64,000 bases of DNA from Pedobacter cryoconitis (GTDB lineage: Bacteria; Bacteroidota; Bacteroidia; Sphingobacteriales; Sphingobacteriaceae): the NCBI RefSeq assembly GCF_014200595.1, contig NZ_JACHCG010000001.1, forward strand, positions 1,736,001 through 1,800,000, read 5' to 3'. Below are positions 16,960 to 26,165 of the stretch, piece by piece. The notes beneath the pieces were generated by a model. The model was not told the origin of the DNA, did no database searches, and was given only the letters and a program-made list of their open reading frames with translations. The number at the start of each line of letters is the position of its first letter. The stretch's first letter is position 1. A program made the position numbers and the translations under genes.

Positions 16960-17468
16960 TTAATCTTTTTGTTTAATGGCTCCGGATCTGTTTAAATTAT
17001 AAACTTAAACAGGTATAATTATCCCTTAATTGTAGCTTATTTGCGCACAAAGATAGTATAATATAATTTTTAGTACAGAATTGGTGCCCATTGTTTCAAA
17101 TTGTTTTACAGCATGGCGGATGATCCACTGTATGACCGGTATATATGTTCGGATTTGCAGGGCCGGTTTTAATTATTTATGCACCATAATTTATTGGTAA
17201 TCCGACGTTTAGAGGGGTGTTAGGAAATATTTTTAATCAAAATGGCATTTGCCCCCGGCAATGCTATATTTTTCGCTAATTTTGGACGTTTTGGGTTAAA
17301 AGGCTGTTTTAAACATAGATATTAATTTGTTTAAGCACAATTTTTGGCTGCAAGAGCGTTAATTGTTTTGGGAAGGTAATGGCTTTCTTTGCAACAGTTG
17401 AGCTGTTTCATTCAAAAATGGATATTAAACAATTTTAATCTATAAATTTAGACAGACTTTAACTACAG
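16960..17468. other. 509-base AT-rich divergent intergenic region
   Basis: Separates the divergent amidase and lptD-like genes. Besides the minus-strand -7 box and the 16988-17012 inverted repeat, I see several near-matches to TAnnTTTG on the plus strand (such as TTAATTTG near 17324 and TATAAATTTAG near 17442). None is strong enough to call. No convincing small ORF, RNA gene or repeat was found. Confidence 0.5.
17048..17055 (-). promoter_or_regulatory. Candidate -7 box for the amidase operon
   Basis: On the minus strand the bases read TATCTTTG, a full match to TAnnTTTG, about 90 bases before the amidase ATG. Between it and the gene lies an inverted repeat CTGTTTAA / TTAAACAG (16988-17012) that would sit in the 5' untranslated region. 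Confidence 0.4.
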
Positions 17469-20255
17469 TTGCACTTATTACATTCACACAAGAATTTGAA
17501 ATTTTTACGAACTATCCTCTTACTGAATTCTATCTTTTTACTGGTATCAGCCGGTCATTCTGCTTTTGCCTTTGAAAGTTTTTCTACACGACAAATATTG
17601 CAACAGCAGGACACCACCAAAAAAGCGATTAATAAAGTTATACCTACTACAAATACTACTGCTAAAAGTCCACTGAAATTGCCACAGGACACAGCGAAAA
17701 AAGACACTTCCAAGGTTAAGGTTGGTGGTGCTGCCGGTGCCAAGGGTGGCGTGGTAAAACAGGGGGATTCTAAAATAGAGTATTCAGCAGTCGATTCTAC
17801 AAAATATAGTAAGGATAATAGTATTATCTACTTGTACGGAAAGGCAAGGGTTATTTATCAATCCTTCGAGCTTGATGCGGATTATATTACTTATAATTCT
17901 AAAACGAATACTGTTTTTGCCAGTGGAAGAAAAGATTCAAAAGGTAAGTATTTGGGTAAGCCTATTTTTAAGATGGAAAAACAGGGTTCCTCTATAGCAG
18001 ATTCACTTTTCTACAATACGAAATCTGGAAAGGGTACTGTGTTTAATACTTTCACTGAACAGGAGGGGGGATTCTTTTCTGGTGGTCAGAGTAAGAGGCA
18101 ACCGGACAATGAGATTCACCTGAAAGGGATGACTTATAGTACCTGTAATTTACCGCATCCCCACTTTGGAATCTTTATTACGAAGGGTATCGTAACGGAT
18201 AAACAAATTATTACAGGGCCTGTATATCTTAAAATTGAAGATATACCGCTGCCTTTAGGTTTGCCGTTTGCTTTTTTTCCAAAACCTAATAAAAGGAATT
18301 CAGGTATTATTATGCCCAATGTTGGGGACGATTATACCAGGGGGTTCTTTTTCAGGGATGGTGGATATTATCTGAATCTGAATGATTACTGGGATGCTAA
18401 GATTCTGGGTACATTATATACCAGGGGTTCTTATGGAATGTCGGTAACTTCAAATTATGTGAAGCGCTATAAGTATAATGGAAGTATCAAAGTAGATTAT
18501 AATAGTAATCGTTATGGTCTGGAAGGTACGCCGGCTTATTCGCCACGTAAGGATTATAGTATTCAGTGGGTACATTCACAGAACGCGAACGCGCATCCTG
18601 GAACAAACTTTGGGGCGAGTGTGAATATCAAGACCAGTGGTTACAACTTAAATACTGCTGGTGGAACGAGTTATGATTTCAGACAGATTACTGAAAATGC
18701 ATTATCTTCCAGTATAAGTTACGGCAGGACATTTGCAGATGGAAAGGTTACCTTTTCAGCAGCGGCAAGACATAATCAGAATACACAATCTAAAACGGTA
18801 GACGTTACTTTACCGGATATTGCATTAGGCGTACAGACTTTTCCGCTTTTTAAACAAAAGGGTGTAGGGGAACAGAAGTGGTATAATAAGATTACTGTAG
18901 GTTACTCTATGGTAGCTTCCAATTCTATTTCTACTTCTGATAGTTTACTTTTTACCAAAAAGGCTTTGGATAGGTTAAAAAATGGGTTCAGTCACACGGT
19001 TCCGGTAAGTATCAACTTTACAGCTTTAAAGTATTTCAACTTTTCAGCGGGTGGAACTTATTTAGAGAAATGGCAGTTCCAGTCTATCCGCCAAACTGCA
19101 ATCCGCGGGACTTTATTAAATGGGGTTGTACAGCCGGATCAGATCGTCAGAGATACAATTCAGGGTTTTAACCGCTCTGGTGAATATAGTATTAATATGG
19201 GCTTGTCTACCAAGATCTATAATACATTGCAGTTTAAGAAAATGGGTAATTTAAAGGCTTTGCGTTTAGTGATGACACCGAATGCGAACTTTAGTTACCG
19301 CCCTGATTTTTCTGATCCTTCGAAAGGAAATTACAAGACTTTACTTTATCAGGATGGTACGCCTGTTTATGATCCTTTTTATGGAAGAAATAAGCGCTAT
19401 TCTATTCATGAGGGTACGCTGTATGGCGGACCGGGAGAAGGAAGAAATGCGAGTATCAGTTTTGGTTTGGATAACACTTTAGAGGCGAAAGTATTGTCGA
19501 AAAAGGATACGACGGGTACGGGTATGAGAAAAGTACCGATTATTCAGGGTTTGGGATTTAATGGGTCTTATAACTTTCTTGCACCAGCATTTAAGCTTTC
19601 TGAGTTGAGTTTTAGTGGACGTTCACAGTTTACGGATAAATTCGGAATTACTTACGATGGGTCATTTAACCCTTATGCGGTAGCGGATTCAACGATTAAT
19701 GGGGTTTATCAAACTAAAAAACTGGTGGACAGGTATACGCTTCCAAGGTTAACAAGATTTAGTGTTTCGTTTGGTTATAGCTTAAATGCAGAAGCTTTCC
19801 GCAAGCGCAATGAGAGTCTGGACAAGACAACAAAAAAAGCGCAGCAGACTGGAATGACGCCGGAGCAGGCTGCACAGTTAGCTGAAGTAAGCAAGGATCC
19901 TAATGCATTTGTGGATTTTAAAATTCCATGGAACTTTACTTTCTCTTACCGTTTTGACTACTCCAGACAGGCAACTGGTTTGTTACCGACAGCAACAAAT
20001 ACGCTAAACTTTAATGGGGATTTTAACGTTACCCCTAAGTGGAAAGTACAGTTTACTTCTGGTTATGATTTTAAAAGTGCGGGTTTGTCACCTACTTCAT
20101 TTGCGATATACAGAGATTTACATTGCTGGGATATGAGTATCAACTGGATTCCTATTGGCCCTTATAGAAGTTATAATTTGACAATTAAGGTAAAAGCTTC
20201 AATTTTACAGGATTTGAAGTTGAGCAAGCAACAAGCTTATTATACACGTTTTTAA
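17469..20255 (+). CDS. LptD-like outer-membrane LPS-assembly protein
   Basis: 928-aa outer-membrane protein. It begins with a signal-type segment (about 10-35, TILLLNSIFLLVSAGHSAFA) and a low-complexity Thr/Lys linker. An OstA/LptA-like beta-jellyroll follows at about 85-230 (YLYGKARVIYQSFELDADYI, then FNTFTEQEGGFFSG), then a large C-terminal beta barrel ending in aromatic KQQAYYTRF. In the family it inserts LPS in the outer leaflet. The start is TTG at 17469; TTG at 17496 is an alternative. cinA follows after 9 bases. Confidence 0.88.
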   Translation: MHLLHSHKNLKFLRTILLLNSIFLLVSAGHSAFAFESFSTRQILQQQDTTKKAINKVIPTTNTTAKSPLKLPQDTAKKDTSKVKVGGAAGAKGGVVKQGDSKIEYSAVDSTKYSKDNSIIYLYGKARVIYQSFELDADYITYNSKTNTVFASGRKDSKGKYLGKPIFKMEKQGSSIADSLFYNTKSGKGTVFNTFTEQEGGFFSGGQSKRQPDNEIHLKGMTYSTCNLPHPHFGIFITKGIVTDKQIITGPVYLKIEDIPLPLGLPFAFFPKPNKRNSGIIMPNVGDDYTRGFFFRDGGYYLNLNDYWDAKILGTLYTRGSYGMSVTSNYVKRYKYNGSIKVDYNSNRYGLEGTPAYSPRKDYSIQWVHSQNANAHPGTNFGASVNIKTSGYNLNTAGGTSYDFRQITENALSSSISYGRTFADGKVTFSAAARHNQNTQSKTVDVTLPDIALGVQTFPLFKQKGVGEQKWYNKITVGYSMVASNSISTSDSLLFTKKALDRLKNGFSHTVPVSINFTALKYFNFSAGGTYLEKWQFQSIRQTAIRGTLLNGVVQPDQIVRDTIQGFNRSGEYSINMGLSTKIYNTLQFKKMGNLKALRLVMTPNANFSYRPDFSDPSKGNYKTLLYQDGTPVYDPFYGRNKRYSIHEGTLYGGPGEGRNASISFGLDNTLEAKVLSKKDTTGTGMRKVPIIQGLGFNGSYNFLAPAFKLSELSFSGRSQFTDKFGITYDGSFNPYAVADSTINGVYQTKKLVDRYTLPRLTRFSVSFGYSLNAEAFRKRNESLDKTTKKAQQTGMTPEQAAQLAEVSKDPNAFVDFKIPWNFTFSYRFDYSRQATGLLPTATNTLNFNGDFNVTPKWKVQFTSGYDFKSAGLSPTSFAIYRDLHCWDMSINWIPIGPYRSYNLTIKVKASILQDLKLSKQQAYYTRF

Positions 20256-20264
20256 CGAATTTTT

Positions 20265-21512
20265 ATGTTAGCTGAGATTATTACGATTGGCGATGAAATA
20301 TTAATCGGCCAGATTGTGGATACAAATTCTGCATGGATGGCCAAACAACTGAATGCTGCGGGCATTAAAGTGAAACAAATAACCTCGGTGTCTGATGATG
20401 CTGAGCATATTATAGAGGCGCTGGGACAGGCAGAGCAAAGAGCGAAGATCATTTTAATTACTGGTGGATTAGGCCCGACCAAGGACGATATTACCAAATA
20501 TACACTGGCGAAATACTTTAATATGGGTATGCGCCGTGATGCTGGTGTACTGGCCCAGGTGGAAGAGATTTTCAGACGTTTTAACCGGCCGATGATTGAA
20601 TCAAATATCAAACAGGCTGATGTGCCTGATGGTTGTACGGTAATCCCAAATAAAAATGGAACGGCTCCTTGTATGTGGTTTGAGCGTGAGGGGACAATCT
20701 TTGTTTCTATGCCAGGTGTGCCTTTCGAAATGATGTATTTAATGGATGAAGAAATCCTGCCAAGATTGAAGCAGGCTTTTGAATTGCCTTTTATTTATCA
20801 CAAAACAATCCTTACTGCAAATTTAGGGGAGTCTTTTCTGGCACAGCAGATTGAGGAAATTGAAGATAGTTTACCTCCTTCTATTAAGCTTGCTTATTTA
20901 CCGAAACTCGGACAGGTAAGACTAAGGTTAAGTACATCTGGTACTGATGAGGCTCAGTTGAAGCAGGAGGTAGAGGTTTATGCGCAGCGGATTATTGCAA
21001 AGATCAAGCCTTATATTGTTGCTGAAGATGATATTGCCATTGAGAAGGCTATTCTTGATCTTATGGACAAAAGAGGATTGACGCTTTCTACTGCGGAGAG
21101 TTGTACGGGTGGATATATTGCGCAGTTAATTACGCAGCATCCGGGCTGTTCTTCTGTTTATGCGGGCGGCGCAGTTGTTTATTCTTATGAATTAAAGCAA
21201 TCTGTTTTAGGTGTAAAAGCGGATACACTGGCAAAATATGGTGCGGTTAGTGAACAAACTGTAAAAGAAATGGCTGCTGGTGCAATTACTCATTTTAATA
21301 CGGACTATAGTGTAGCGGTAAGCGGTATCGCCGGACCTGATGGCGGAACCGTTGATAAACCAGTCGGAACTGTCTGGATAGCAGTGGCAAACAAGAATGG
21401 GGTAGTAGCTAAGTTATTTACTTTTGGAAGTAAAAGGGCACAGAATATTGAGCGTTCAGCTATAGCTGCATTAACAATGATTTTGAATCTGCTGAAAGAA
21501 GATAACAATTAA
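20265..21512 (+). CDS. cinA: CinA family protein with nicotinamide-nucleotide amidase domain
   Basis: 415-aa two-domain protein. The N-terminal MoCF/COG1058 domain (about 1-170) has ITIGDEILIGQIVDTN and TGGLGPTKDDIT. The C-terminal CinA domain (about 255-410) has the catalytic-serine region STAESCTGGYIAQ and SGIAGPDGGT. Family members act as NMN deamidase and ADP-ribose pyrophosphatase in pyridine nucleotide salvage. 9 bases after the lptD-like gene. Confidence 0.94.
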   Translation: MLAEIITIGDEILIGQIVDTNSAWMAKQLNAAGIKVKQITSVSDDAEHIIEALGQAEQRAKIILITGGLGPTKDDITKYTLAKYFNMGMRRDAGVLAQVEEIFRRFNRPMIESNIKQADVPDGCTVIPNKNGTAPCMWFEREGTIFVSMPGVPFEMMYLMDEEILPRLKQAFELPFIYHKTILTANLGESFLAQQIEEIEDSLPPSIKLAYLPKLGQVRLRLSTSGTDEAQLKQEVEVYAQRIIAKIKPYIVAEDDIAIEKAILDLMDKRGLTLSTAESCTGGYIAQLITQHPGCSSVYAGGAVVYSYELKQSVLGVKADTLAKYGAVSEQTVKEMAAGAITHFNTDYSVAVSGIAGPDGGTVDKPVGTVWIAVANKNGVVAKLFTFGSKRAQNIERSAIAALTMILNLLKEDNN

Positions 21513-21526
21513 CTGCAAAAAAGCCT

Positions 21527-21534
21527 TACTTTTG
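21527..21534 (+). promoter_or_regulatory. Candidate -7 box for the E2 gene
   Basis: TACTTTTG, a full match to TAnnTTTG, 36 bases before the ATG at 21571 in the 58-base gap after cinA. No -33 element is evident. Confidence 0.45.
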
Positions 21535-21570
21535 CATCCGATAGGAAATACCAAATTTACTGTAAACTAA

Positions 21571-22941
21571 ATGGCACAATACGAATTATTATTACCTAAA
21601 ATGGGAGAAAGTGTTGCAGAAGCAACCGTCATCAAATGGTTAAAACAACCTGGTGATATGATCAGTTTGGATGATACCCTGTTAGAAATCGCAACGGATA
21701 AAGTGGACTCAGAAGTTCCGTCACCAGTGGCTGGAAAACTGATCCAACAATTATATAAGGAAGATGATGTTGTTCAGGTTGGCGCTGTAATTGCAATAAT
21801 CGAGACGGATGCTGCTGAAAGTAAAGCTGCTGAAAAGCAGGAGCAGCCAGTGGTAGCTGAACAGGCTCCTGCGGCTGAGCCGGTAGTCAACATTCCGGGA
21901 ACTGAACAGTTGAATGATACACCGGTAAATTCTGCGCAGCATAGCAGTGAACCGGATCGCTTTTATTCTCCTTTAGTAAAAAGCATAGCTGCTCAGGAGC
22001 AGATTAGCGTAGCTGAGCTTGATGATATTGCTGGTAGTGGTGCTGATGGCCGCTTAACTAAGGATGATCTGTTAAATTATATTCAGAATGGGCGTAAGAG
22101 TACGGGAGCCGTATTGGCTAACCGTGCAACAAGCCAGCCCGCTGCTGTTAAGGAAGTACCAGTTAATAATGTCGCTTCACCAGCACCTGTTGCAAAATCT
22201 AATAGCGCACAGCCGGTAGTGAGTGTTAGCGGGGCTGATGAAATCATTGAAATGGATCGCATGGGTAAAATCATTGCGGATCATATGGTGATGAGTAAGC
22301 AGACTTCTGCTCACGTAACTTCATTTGTAGAGGCCGATGTGACGAACATGGTGCTTTGGAGAGATAAGGTGAAGAAAAACTTCGAGAAGAGAGAAAACGA
22401 AAAGATTACTTTTACGCCAATCTTTATTGAAGCGGTAACTAAAGCAATTAAAGATTTCCCAATGATCAATGTTTCTGTAAATGGAACTAAGATCATTAAG
22501 AAAAAAGATATTAATATTGGTATGGCTGCTGCTTTACCTAGTGGTAACTTAATCGTTCCTGTAATTAAAAATGCAGATCAGCTGAACCTTGTTGGATTGA
22601 CTAAATCTGTAAATGATCTGGCAAACCGTGCAAGGGGTTCTAAATTGAAACCTGATGAAACGCAGGGGGGTACTTTTACGCTGACTAACGTAGGTTCATT
22701 CGGAAACGTAATGGGAACACCTATTATCAATCAGCCTCAGGTAGCTATTCTTGCAGTAGGGGCTATTAAAAAGAAACCAGCAGTTTTAGAGACTGAATAC
22801 GGAGATGTTATTGCAATCCGCCATATGATGTTCCTCTCGTTGTCTTATGACCATAGAGTGGTTAATGGTGCGCTTGGTGGTACTTTTGTTCGCCGCGTTG
22901 CAGATTACCTGGAAAACTGGGATATCAACAGAGAAATTTAA
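21571..22941 (+). CDS. 2-oxoacid dehydrogenase E2 (dihydrolipoamide acyltransferase)
   Basis: 456-aa acyltransferase core of a 2-oxoacid dehydrogenase complex. It has one lipoyl domain (1-77) with the lipoylated lysine in IATDKVDSEV at about 43, an Ala/Pro/Val-rich linker, a peripheral subunit-binding domain at about 130-170 (SPLVKSIAAQEQISVAELD) and the catalytic domain from about 225. The active-site motif reads SYDHRVVNGALGG near residue 430; the usual DHRxxDG has Asp where this has Asn. No E1 or E3 gene is adjacent, so pyruvate, 2-oxoglutarate and branched-chain specificity cannot be separated. Confidence 0.93.
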   Translation: MAQYELLLPKMGESVAEATVIKWLKQPGDMISLDDTLLEIATDKVDSEVPSPVAGKLIQQLYKEDDVVQVGAVIAIIETDAAESKAAEKQEQPVVAEQAPAAEPVVNIPGTEQLNDTPVNSAQHSSEPDRFYSPLVKSIAAQEQISVAELDDIAGSGADGRLTKDDLLNYIQNGRKSTGAVLANRATSQPAAVKEVPVNNVASPAPVAKSNSAQPVVSVSGADEIIEMDRMGKIIADHMVMSKQTSAHVTSFVEADVTNMVLWRDKVKKNFEKRENEKITFTPIFIEAVTKAIKDFPMINVSVNGTKIIKKKDINIGMAAALPSGNLIVPVIKNADQLNLVGLTKSVNDLANRARGSKLKPDETQGGTFTLTNVGSFGNVMGTPIINQPQVAILAVGAIKKKPAVLETEYGDVIAIRHMMFLSLSYDHRVVNGALGGTFVRRVADYLENWDINREI

Positions 22942-22963
22942 TTCCTGAACCTGGAAAATAATT

Positions 22964-23000
22964 AAAAAGGGGTATCCGGTTTTAACCGGATACCCCTTTG
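22964..23000. terminator. Bidirectional intrinsic terminator after the E2 gene
   Basis: AAAGGGGTATCCGGTT and AACCGGATACCCCTTT form a near-perfect stem with a tiny loop, preceded by an A-run. It lies between the convergent E2 and HD phosphohydrolase genes. Confidence 0.88.
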
Positions 23001-23019
23001 TCGTAATTTACATCTGGTC

Positions 23020-23904
23020 TCAGACCTCACTCAGCCTGAAGTATTTTCCACCGCTATAAAGTTCCGGATCTACTACCCGATCTTTTAAATTGAAACTGGG
23101 CGTATATTCTTCAAAATCCTGTAGTTTTTTAATTTCTTCAATGCGCTGTTTTCCGGCAACAGTATTTTCAATTAGTTTCAGGAGCTGGGTATCATCTTTT
23201 TCAAAGTCAGCAGGTGTGATTGCCTTTTCAGCGAGCAGCTGTTTGATTATTTCCGTCAATTTCTCGTTGGCATAAAGGTGTTCTTTTTTTGCGAAATAGT
23301 CCTTGTTCAAAATTTCAAATTTGCTTTTAAACCATTGTGCTTCTGCTATCGAGGTCACCATGATTCTTCCTTCATGAATGGAGATTGCTGAAATAAAGTC
23401 TTTAACTTTTTCTTTGTTAATAAACCCGGCATAAAACAGGTCTCTCAAAGCATAATCAACCCGGTCTGCACAAAGATTAGGTAGGGGCTGCTCCAGAATA
23501 TTAAAGTCTTGATCTGTCAGTTCTGAAAGTGTGTATCCATATTTGCTCAGAATTTCCGGGATCTCAGAGTCATTTAAAATTCTCTGATAGATTTCTTCGT
23601 GGTAATCTTCTCCGGCATGTTCAAATACATAGTCAATAACGTGAGAAAATGCTGTGTGTGAAATATCATGAAGTAATCCTGCTGCTTGTTCCATTTCAGT
23701 TCCACCCAGTAGCTTAATCAGTAACATGACCCCGATAGAATGTTCATGCCTGGTCAACGTTAGTTTTGGGTTAACCAAAAATATTCCACCACCCTGATGT
23801 ATTCCCTTAAGCCTTTCAAAAGGCCTGGAGTTAATTAATTCATTGATAAGGGGAGAAATACTGAATTTGCCGTATAAATTGTCTTCTATTATATCCATAA
23901 GCAT
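23020..23904 (-). CDS. HD superfamily phosphohydrolase
   Basis: 294-aa metal-dependent HD-domain protein. Metal ligands are seen in RHEHSIGVM (His), the HD pair in AAGLLHDISHTAFSH at about 78-92, and a later Asp in CADRVDYALRDL at about 145-156. The N-terminal SPLINELINSRPFERLKGIHQ resembles the SamHD1/dGTPase-like group. Substrate (dNTP or other nucleotide) is not determinable. Divergent from ppnP. Confidence 0.85.
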   Translation of the reverse strand: MLMDIIEDNLYGKFSISPLINELINSRPFERLKGIHQGGGIFLVNPKLTLTRHEHSIGVMLLIKLLGGTEMEQAAGLLHDISHTAFSHVIDYVFEHAGEDYHEEIYQRILNDSEIPEILSKYGYTLSELTDQDFNILEQPLPNLCADRVDYALRDLFYAGFINKEKVKDFISAISIHEGRIMVTSIAEAQWFKSKFEILNKDYFAKKEHLYANEKLTEIIKQLLAEKAITPADFEKDDTQLLKLIENTVAGKQRIEEIKKLQDFEEYTPSFNLKDRVVDPELYSGGKYFRLSEV

Positions 23905-23952
23905 CTGCTGTTATCTTCTAAAATATCTGCCTGCAATTTACGTAAATGGAAG

Positions 23953-23960
23953 TATATTTG
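23953..23960 (+). promoter_or_regulatory. Candidate -7 box for ppnP
   Basis: TATATTTG, a full match to TAnnTTTG, 24 bases before the ATG at 23985. It lies inside the longer open frame that starts at 23946, which supports the downstream start. Confidence 0.45.
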
Positions 23961-23984
23961 AATAACCTAAACCCCAATAGAACT

Positions 23985-24296
23985 ATGAGTGATCCGATTA
24001 ATACTACTGTTGTCAATGAAACAGTAGCCCACAATGTTTATTTTGAAGGTAAAGTTCAAAGCCTTGGACTGGAAACTGAGAAAGGTAAAGCTACACTTGG
24101 AGTGATGAAGAAAGGAACCTATGTTTTTTCAACTTCTTCACCAGAAAAGATGATCGTGATCTCTGGTAGTATGAAAGTAAAGTTAACTGATGAGTATCAG
24201 GTTTATAACGCGCAGGAAGAATTTGATGTTGTTTCAGGTACCTCTTTTGAGGTGATTTGCGATCAGGATGTAGCTTATTTGTGCTATTACGGATAA
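23985..24296 (+). CDS. ppnP: Pyrimidine/purine nucleoside phosphorylase
   Basis: Small beta-barrel cupin (DUF1255) that phosphorolyses several nucleosides to base and ribose-1-phosphate. With the ATG at 23985 it is 103 aa, close to the about 94 aa of E. coli PpnP. The core VYFEGKVQSLGLETEKGKAT followed by LGVMKKGTYVFSTSSPEKM and the C-terminal GTSFEVICDQDVAYLCYYG match the family. The frame runs upstream to 23946, but that would place the promoter inside the gene. Confidence 0.9.
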   Translation: MSDPINTTVVNETVAHNVYFEGKVQSLGLETEKGKATLGVMKKGTYVFSTSSPEKMIVISGSMKVKLTDEYQVYNAQEEFDVVSGTSFEVICDQDVAYLCYYG

Positions 24297-24319
24297 TCTT
24301 CGGTGTAATTGCTGCGGGC

Positions 24320-24327
24320 TATGTTTG
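24320..24327 (+). promoter_or_regulatory. Candidate -7 box for the RNase gene
   Basis: TATGTTTG, a full match to TAnnTTTG, about 110 bases before the ATG at 24437. It would give a leader of about 100 bases. No -33 element at the usual distance. Confidence 0.35.
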
Positions 24328-24436
24328 CTTACTATGAACAATGCATTAAGTTTTGCTGAACGCATAAAAAATTAACTTAAATCACTGATCTTTAGTTTAT
24401 CTATTCATTAATAAATAACCTATAAAAAAAAGATCT

Positions 24437-24838
24437 ATGAAAAACTTTAAAATTTTATTCGCATTGCTAACCTTTGGTATGCTGTTTTCATCTTTTACGA
24501 AAGACAGTAATTCTTCATTAGCTTTAGTAAACACGCTACAGGCAACAACAGTTAGCATTGCTGGTCATACTACAAAGCAAGCAGCGGTAACAGTTCCGCA
24601 AAAAGCTTATACGGTTGCTGATTATGTAGCTAAAAATGGAAAAGCACCTCAGGGATATGTAGGAGGGACAGTGTTCCAGAACCGTGAAGGCTTATTACCA
24701 CAAGGAGTAGCTTACAAGGAATATGATGTCAATCCAAAAGTAAACGGACAAAACAGGGGAACAGAAAGAATTATCCTGGGCAATGACGGAAGCCGCTACT
24801 ATACCAATGATCACTACGCATCATTTACCTCATTTTAA
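24437..24838 (+). CDS. Exported guanyl-specific ribonuclease of the barnase type
   Basis: 133-aa protein with an N-terminal signal segment (FKILFALLTFGMLFSSF). Its C-terminal part (about 58-133) aligns with barnase from memory: VADYVAKNGKAPQGYV, then GGTVFQNREGLLP, KEYDVNP, ERIILGNDGSRYYTNDHYASF. The catalytic residues of barnase, Glu73, Arg87 and His102, correspond to E in KEYDVNP, R in TERIILG and H in NDHYASF; all are present. It should cut RNA after G, outside the cytoplasm. No barstar-like inhibitor gene lies in the window, and the gene stands alone before a strong terminator. Confidence 0.85.
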   Translation: MKNFKILFALLTFGMLFSSFTKDSNSSLALVNTLQATTVSIAGHTTKQAAVTVPQKAYTVADYVAKNGKAPQGYVGGTVFQNREGLLPQGVAYKEYDVNPKVNGQNRGTERIILGNDGSRYYTNDHYASFTSF

Positions 24839-24849
24839 TAGGTAACATT

Positions 24850-24891
24850 AACGAAAAAGCCTTTCAGTCAATCCTGAAAGGCTTTTTCGTT
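24850..24891. terminator. Bidirectional intrinsic terminator between the RNase gene and hom
   Basis: A 17-bp perfect stem (ACGAAAAAGCCTTTCAG at 24851-24867 with its complement at 24874-24890) closes a 6-base loop. A/T-rich stem ends give a T-run in both directions for the convergent genes. Confidence 0.9.
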
Positions 24892-24923
24892 TGTTAACTC
24901 CAGAGAGTTTTTTGTGTATGGAT

Positions 24924-26165
24924 TTAGTGGACAAGTGCCTCTTCTCCGGCAATCACTTCTATCTGCTTATCTGTGTAAGTGAATCTTCCGGTATGGGCTA
25001 TAAAAACATCCTTTTGTACCAGTAAATCTTTATTTGCTAACAGTGATTTCAGGCTTACACTACCAATCACATACTTAAAGTCATTCCTTGAAAAACGTTC
25101 TACAATGTTTTCAATCTTCAGTTTTTCAACGGTATATTCATGTGTATATCTCAGGTAAACTTCGATATTTACATTGTCTGTATGAATCAGCCCGTTTTGC
25201 TGATGAAACTTTTTGTACTCATATCTGTAGCCATATCTTAAGGCTGCAATATCAGATAAAACTGCCGCGCCAGTTGGATGTCCACCAGCACCTTTTCCGA
25301 AAAAGAACTGTTTGTCTGCAAAAGCAGCCTGTACAGTAACTCCATTGTATTCATTTTCTACGTTATATAAAAAATCATCAGATTTCACAAACTTAGGCAA
25401 TACATAAGTTACCACTTGCTTGGTACTGATTTTACGCGCCGTAGGTACCAGTTTAATCTTGTAATTCTTTTCTCTTGCATATTGAATATCCTGCTCTGAT
25501 AAGTTCTGGATACCAACATTCAGGATTTTATCCGGATCAATAAATAAGCCGTAAGCATGAGCAGTCGCAATGGCCAGTTTAAACTTAGGGTCATAACCAC
25601 CAACATCCATAATCGGATCAGTTTCTGCAAAACCAAGTTCCTGTGCTTGTTTCAAAGCAACATCATATGGCATATTCTCGTTGAATATTTTAGATAAAAT
25701 ATAGTTCGATGAACCATTGAAGATCCCGCTTATTCCATGCAGCAGTTCATTGTCATAATACTCTTCCAGGTTTCTGATAATTGGAATACTGCCACATACT
25801 GCGCCTTCATAAAGTAAGGAAGCCCCGTATTTAGCTTGTAATTCTACTAATTCTTCTAAATGATTGGCAATCATTTTTTTATTGGCAGAGACTACATGTT
25901 TTCCACTGGTCAATGCTTTTTTTGCAATAGCAAACGCTGCGTCTGCATCATCTATTAATTCTACAATCGTGTTAATCTCCGGATTATTTAAAATCTCATC
26001 ATGATCGGTAGTAAATAGCCCGGCATCCAGACTACGTTTCTTATCCGGATTTTTGATGGCTATTTTAATAATTTCCAGATTTAAATCCTGGCCACGGATG
26101 ATGTCATGTAGGCCCTGTCCCACAACTCCAAAACCGAATATTCCAATTTTAAGTTTCTTACTCAT
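24924..26165 (-). CDS. hom: Homoserine dehydrogenase
   Basis: 413-aa NAD(P)-dependent enzyme that reduces aspartate semialdehyde to homoserine, supplying methionine and threonine synthesis. Nucleotide loop IGIFGFGVVGQGL at the N-terminus, VVSANKKMIANH, the family signature GFAETDPIMDVGGYDPKFKLAI (core ETDPIMDVGGYD) at about 195-215 and the catalytic lysine region. The C-terminal about 80 residues are compatible with an ACT-like tail. Last gene of metY-metX-hom; its start directly abuts the metX stop. Confidence 0.94.
   Translation of the reverse strand: MSKKLKIGIFGFGVVGQGLHDIIRGQDLNLEIIKIAIKNPDKKRSLDAGLFTTDHDEILNNPEINTIVELIDDADAAFAIAKKALTSGKHVVSANKKMIANHLEELVELQAKYGASLLYEGAVCGSIPIIRNLEEYYDNELLHGISGIFNGSSNYILSKIFNENMPYDVALKQAQELGFAETDPIMDVGGYDPKFKLAIATAHAYGLFIDPDKILNVGIQNLSEQDIQYAREKNYKIKLVPTARKISTKQVVTYVLPKFVKSDDFLYNVENEYNGVTVQAAFADKQFFFGKGAGGHPTGAAVLSDIAALRYGYRYEYKKFHQQNGLIHTDNVNIEVYLRYTHEYTVEKLKIENIVERFSRNDFKYVIGSVSLKSLLANKDLLVQKDVFIAHTGRFTYTDKQIEVIAGEEALVH

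Noticed and set aside
16960..17468. Small RNA or hidden gene in the 509-base amidase/lptD gap
   Set aside because: Only very short ORFs and no strong structure were found.
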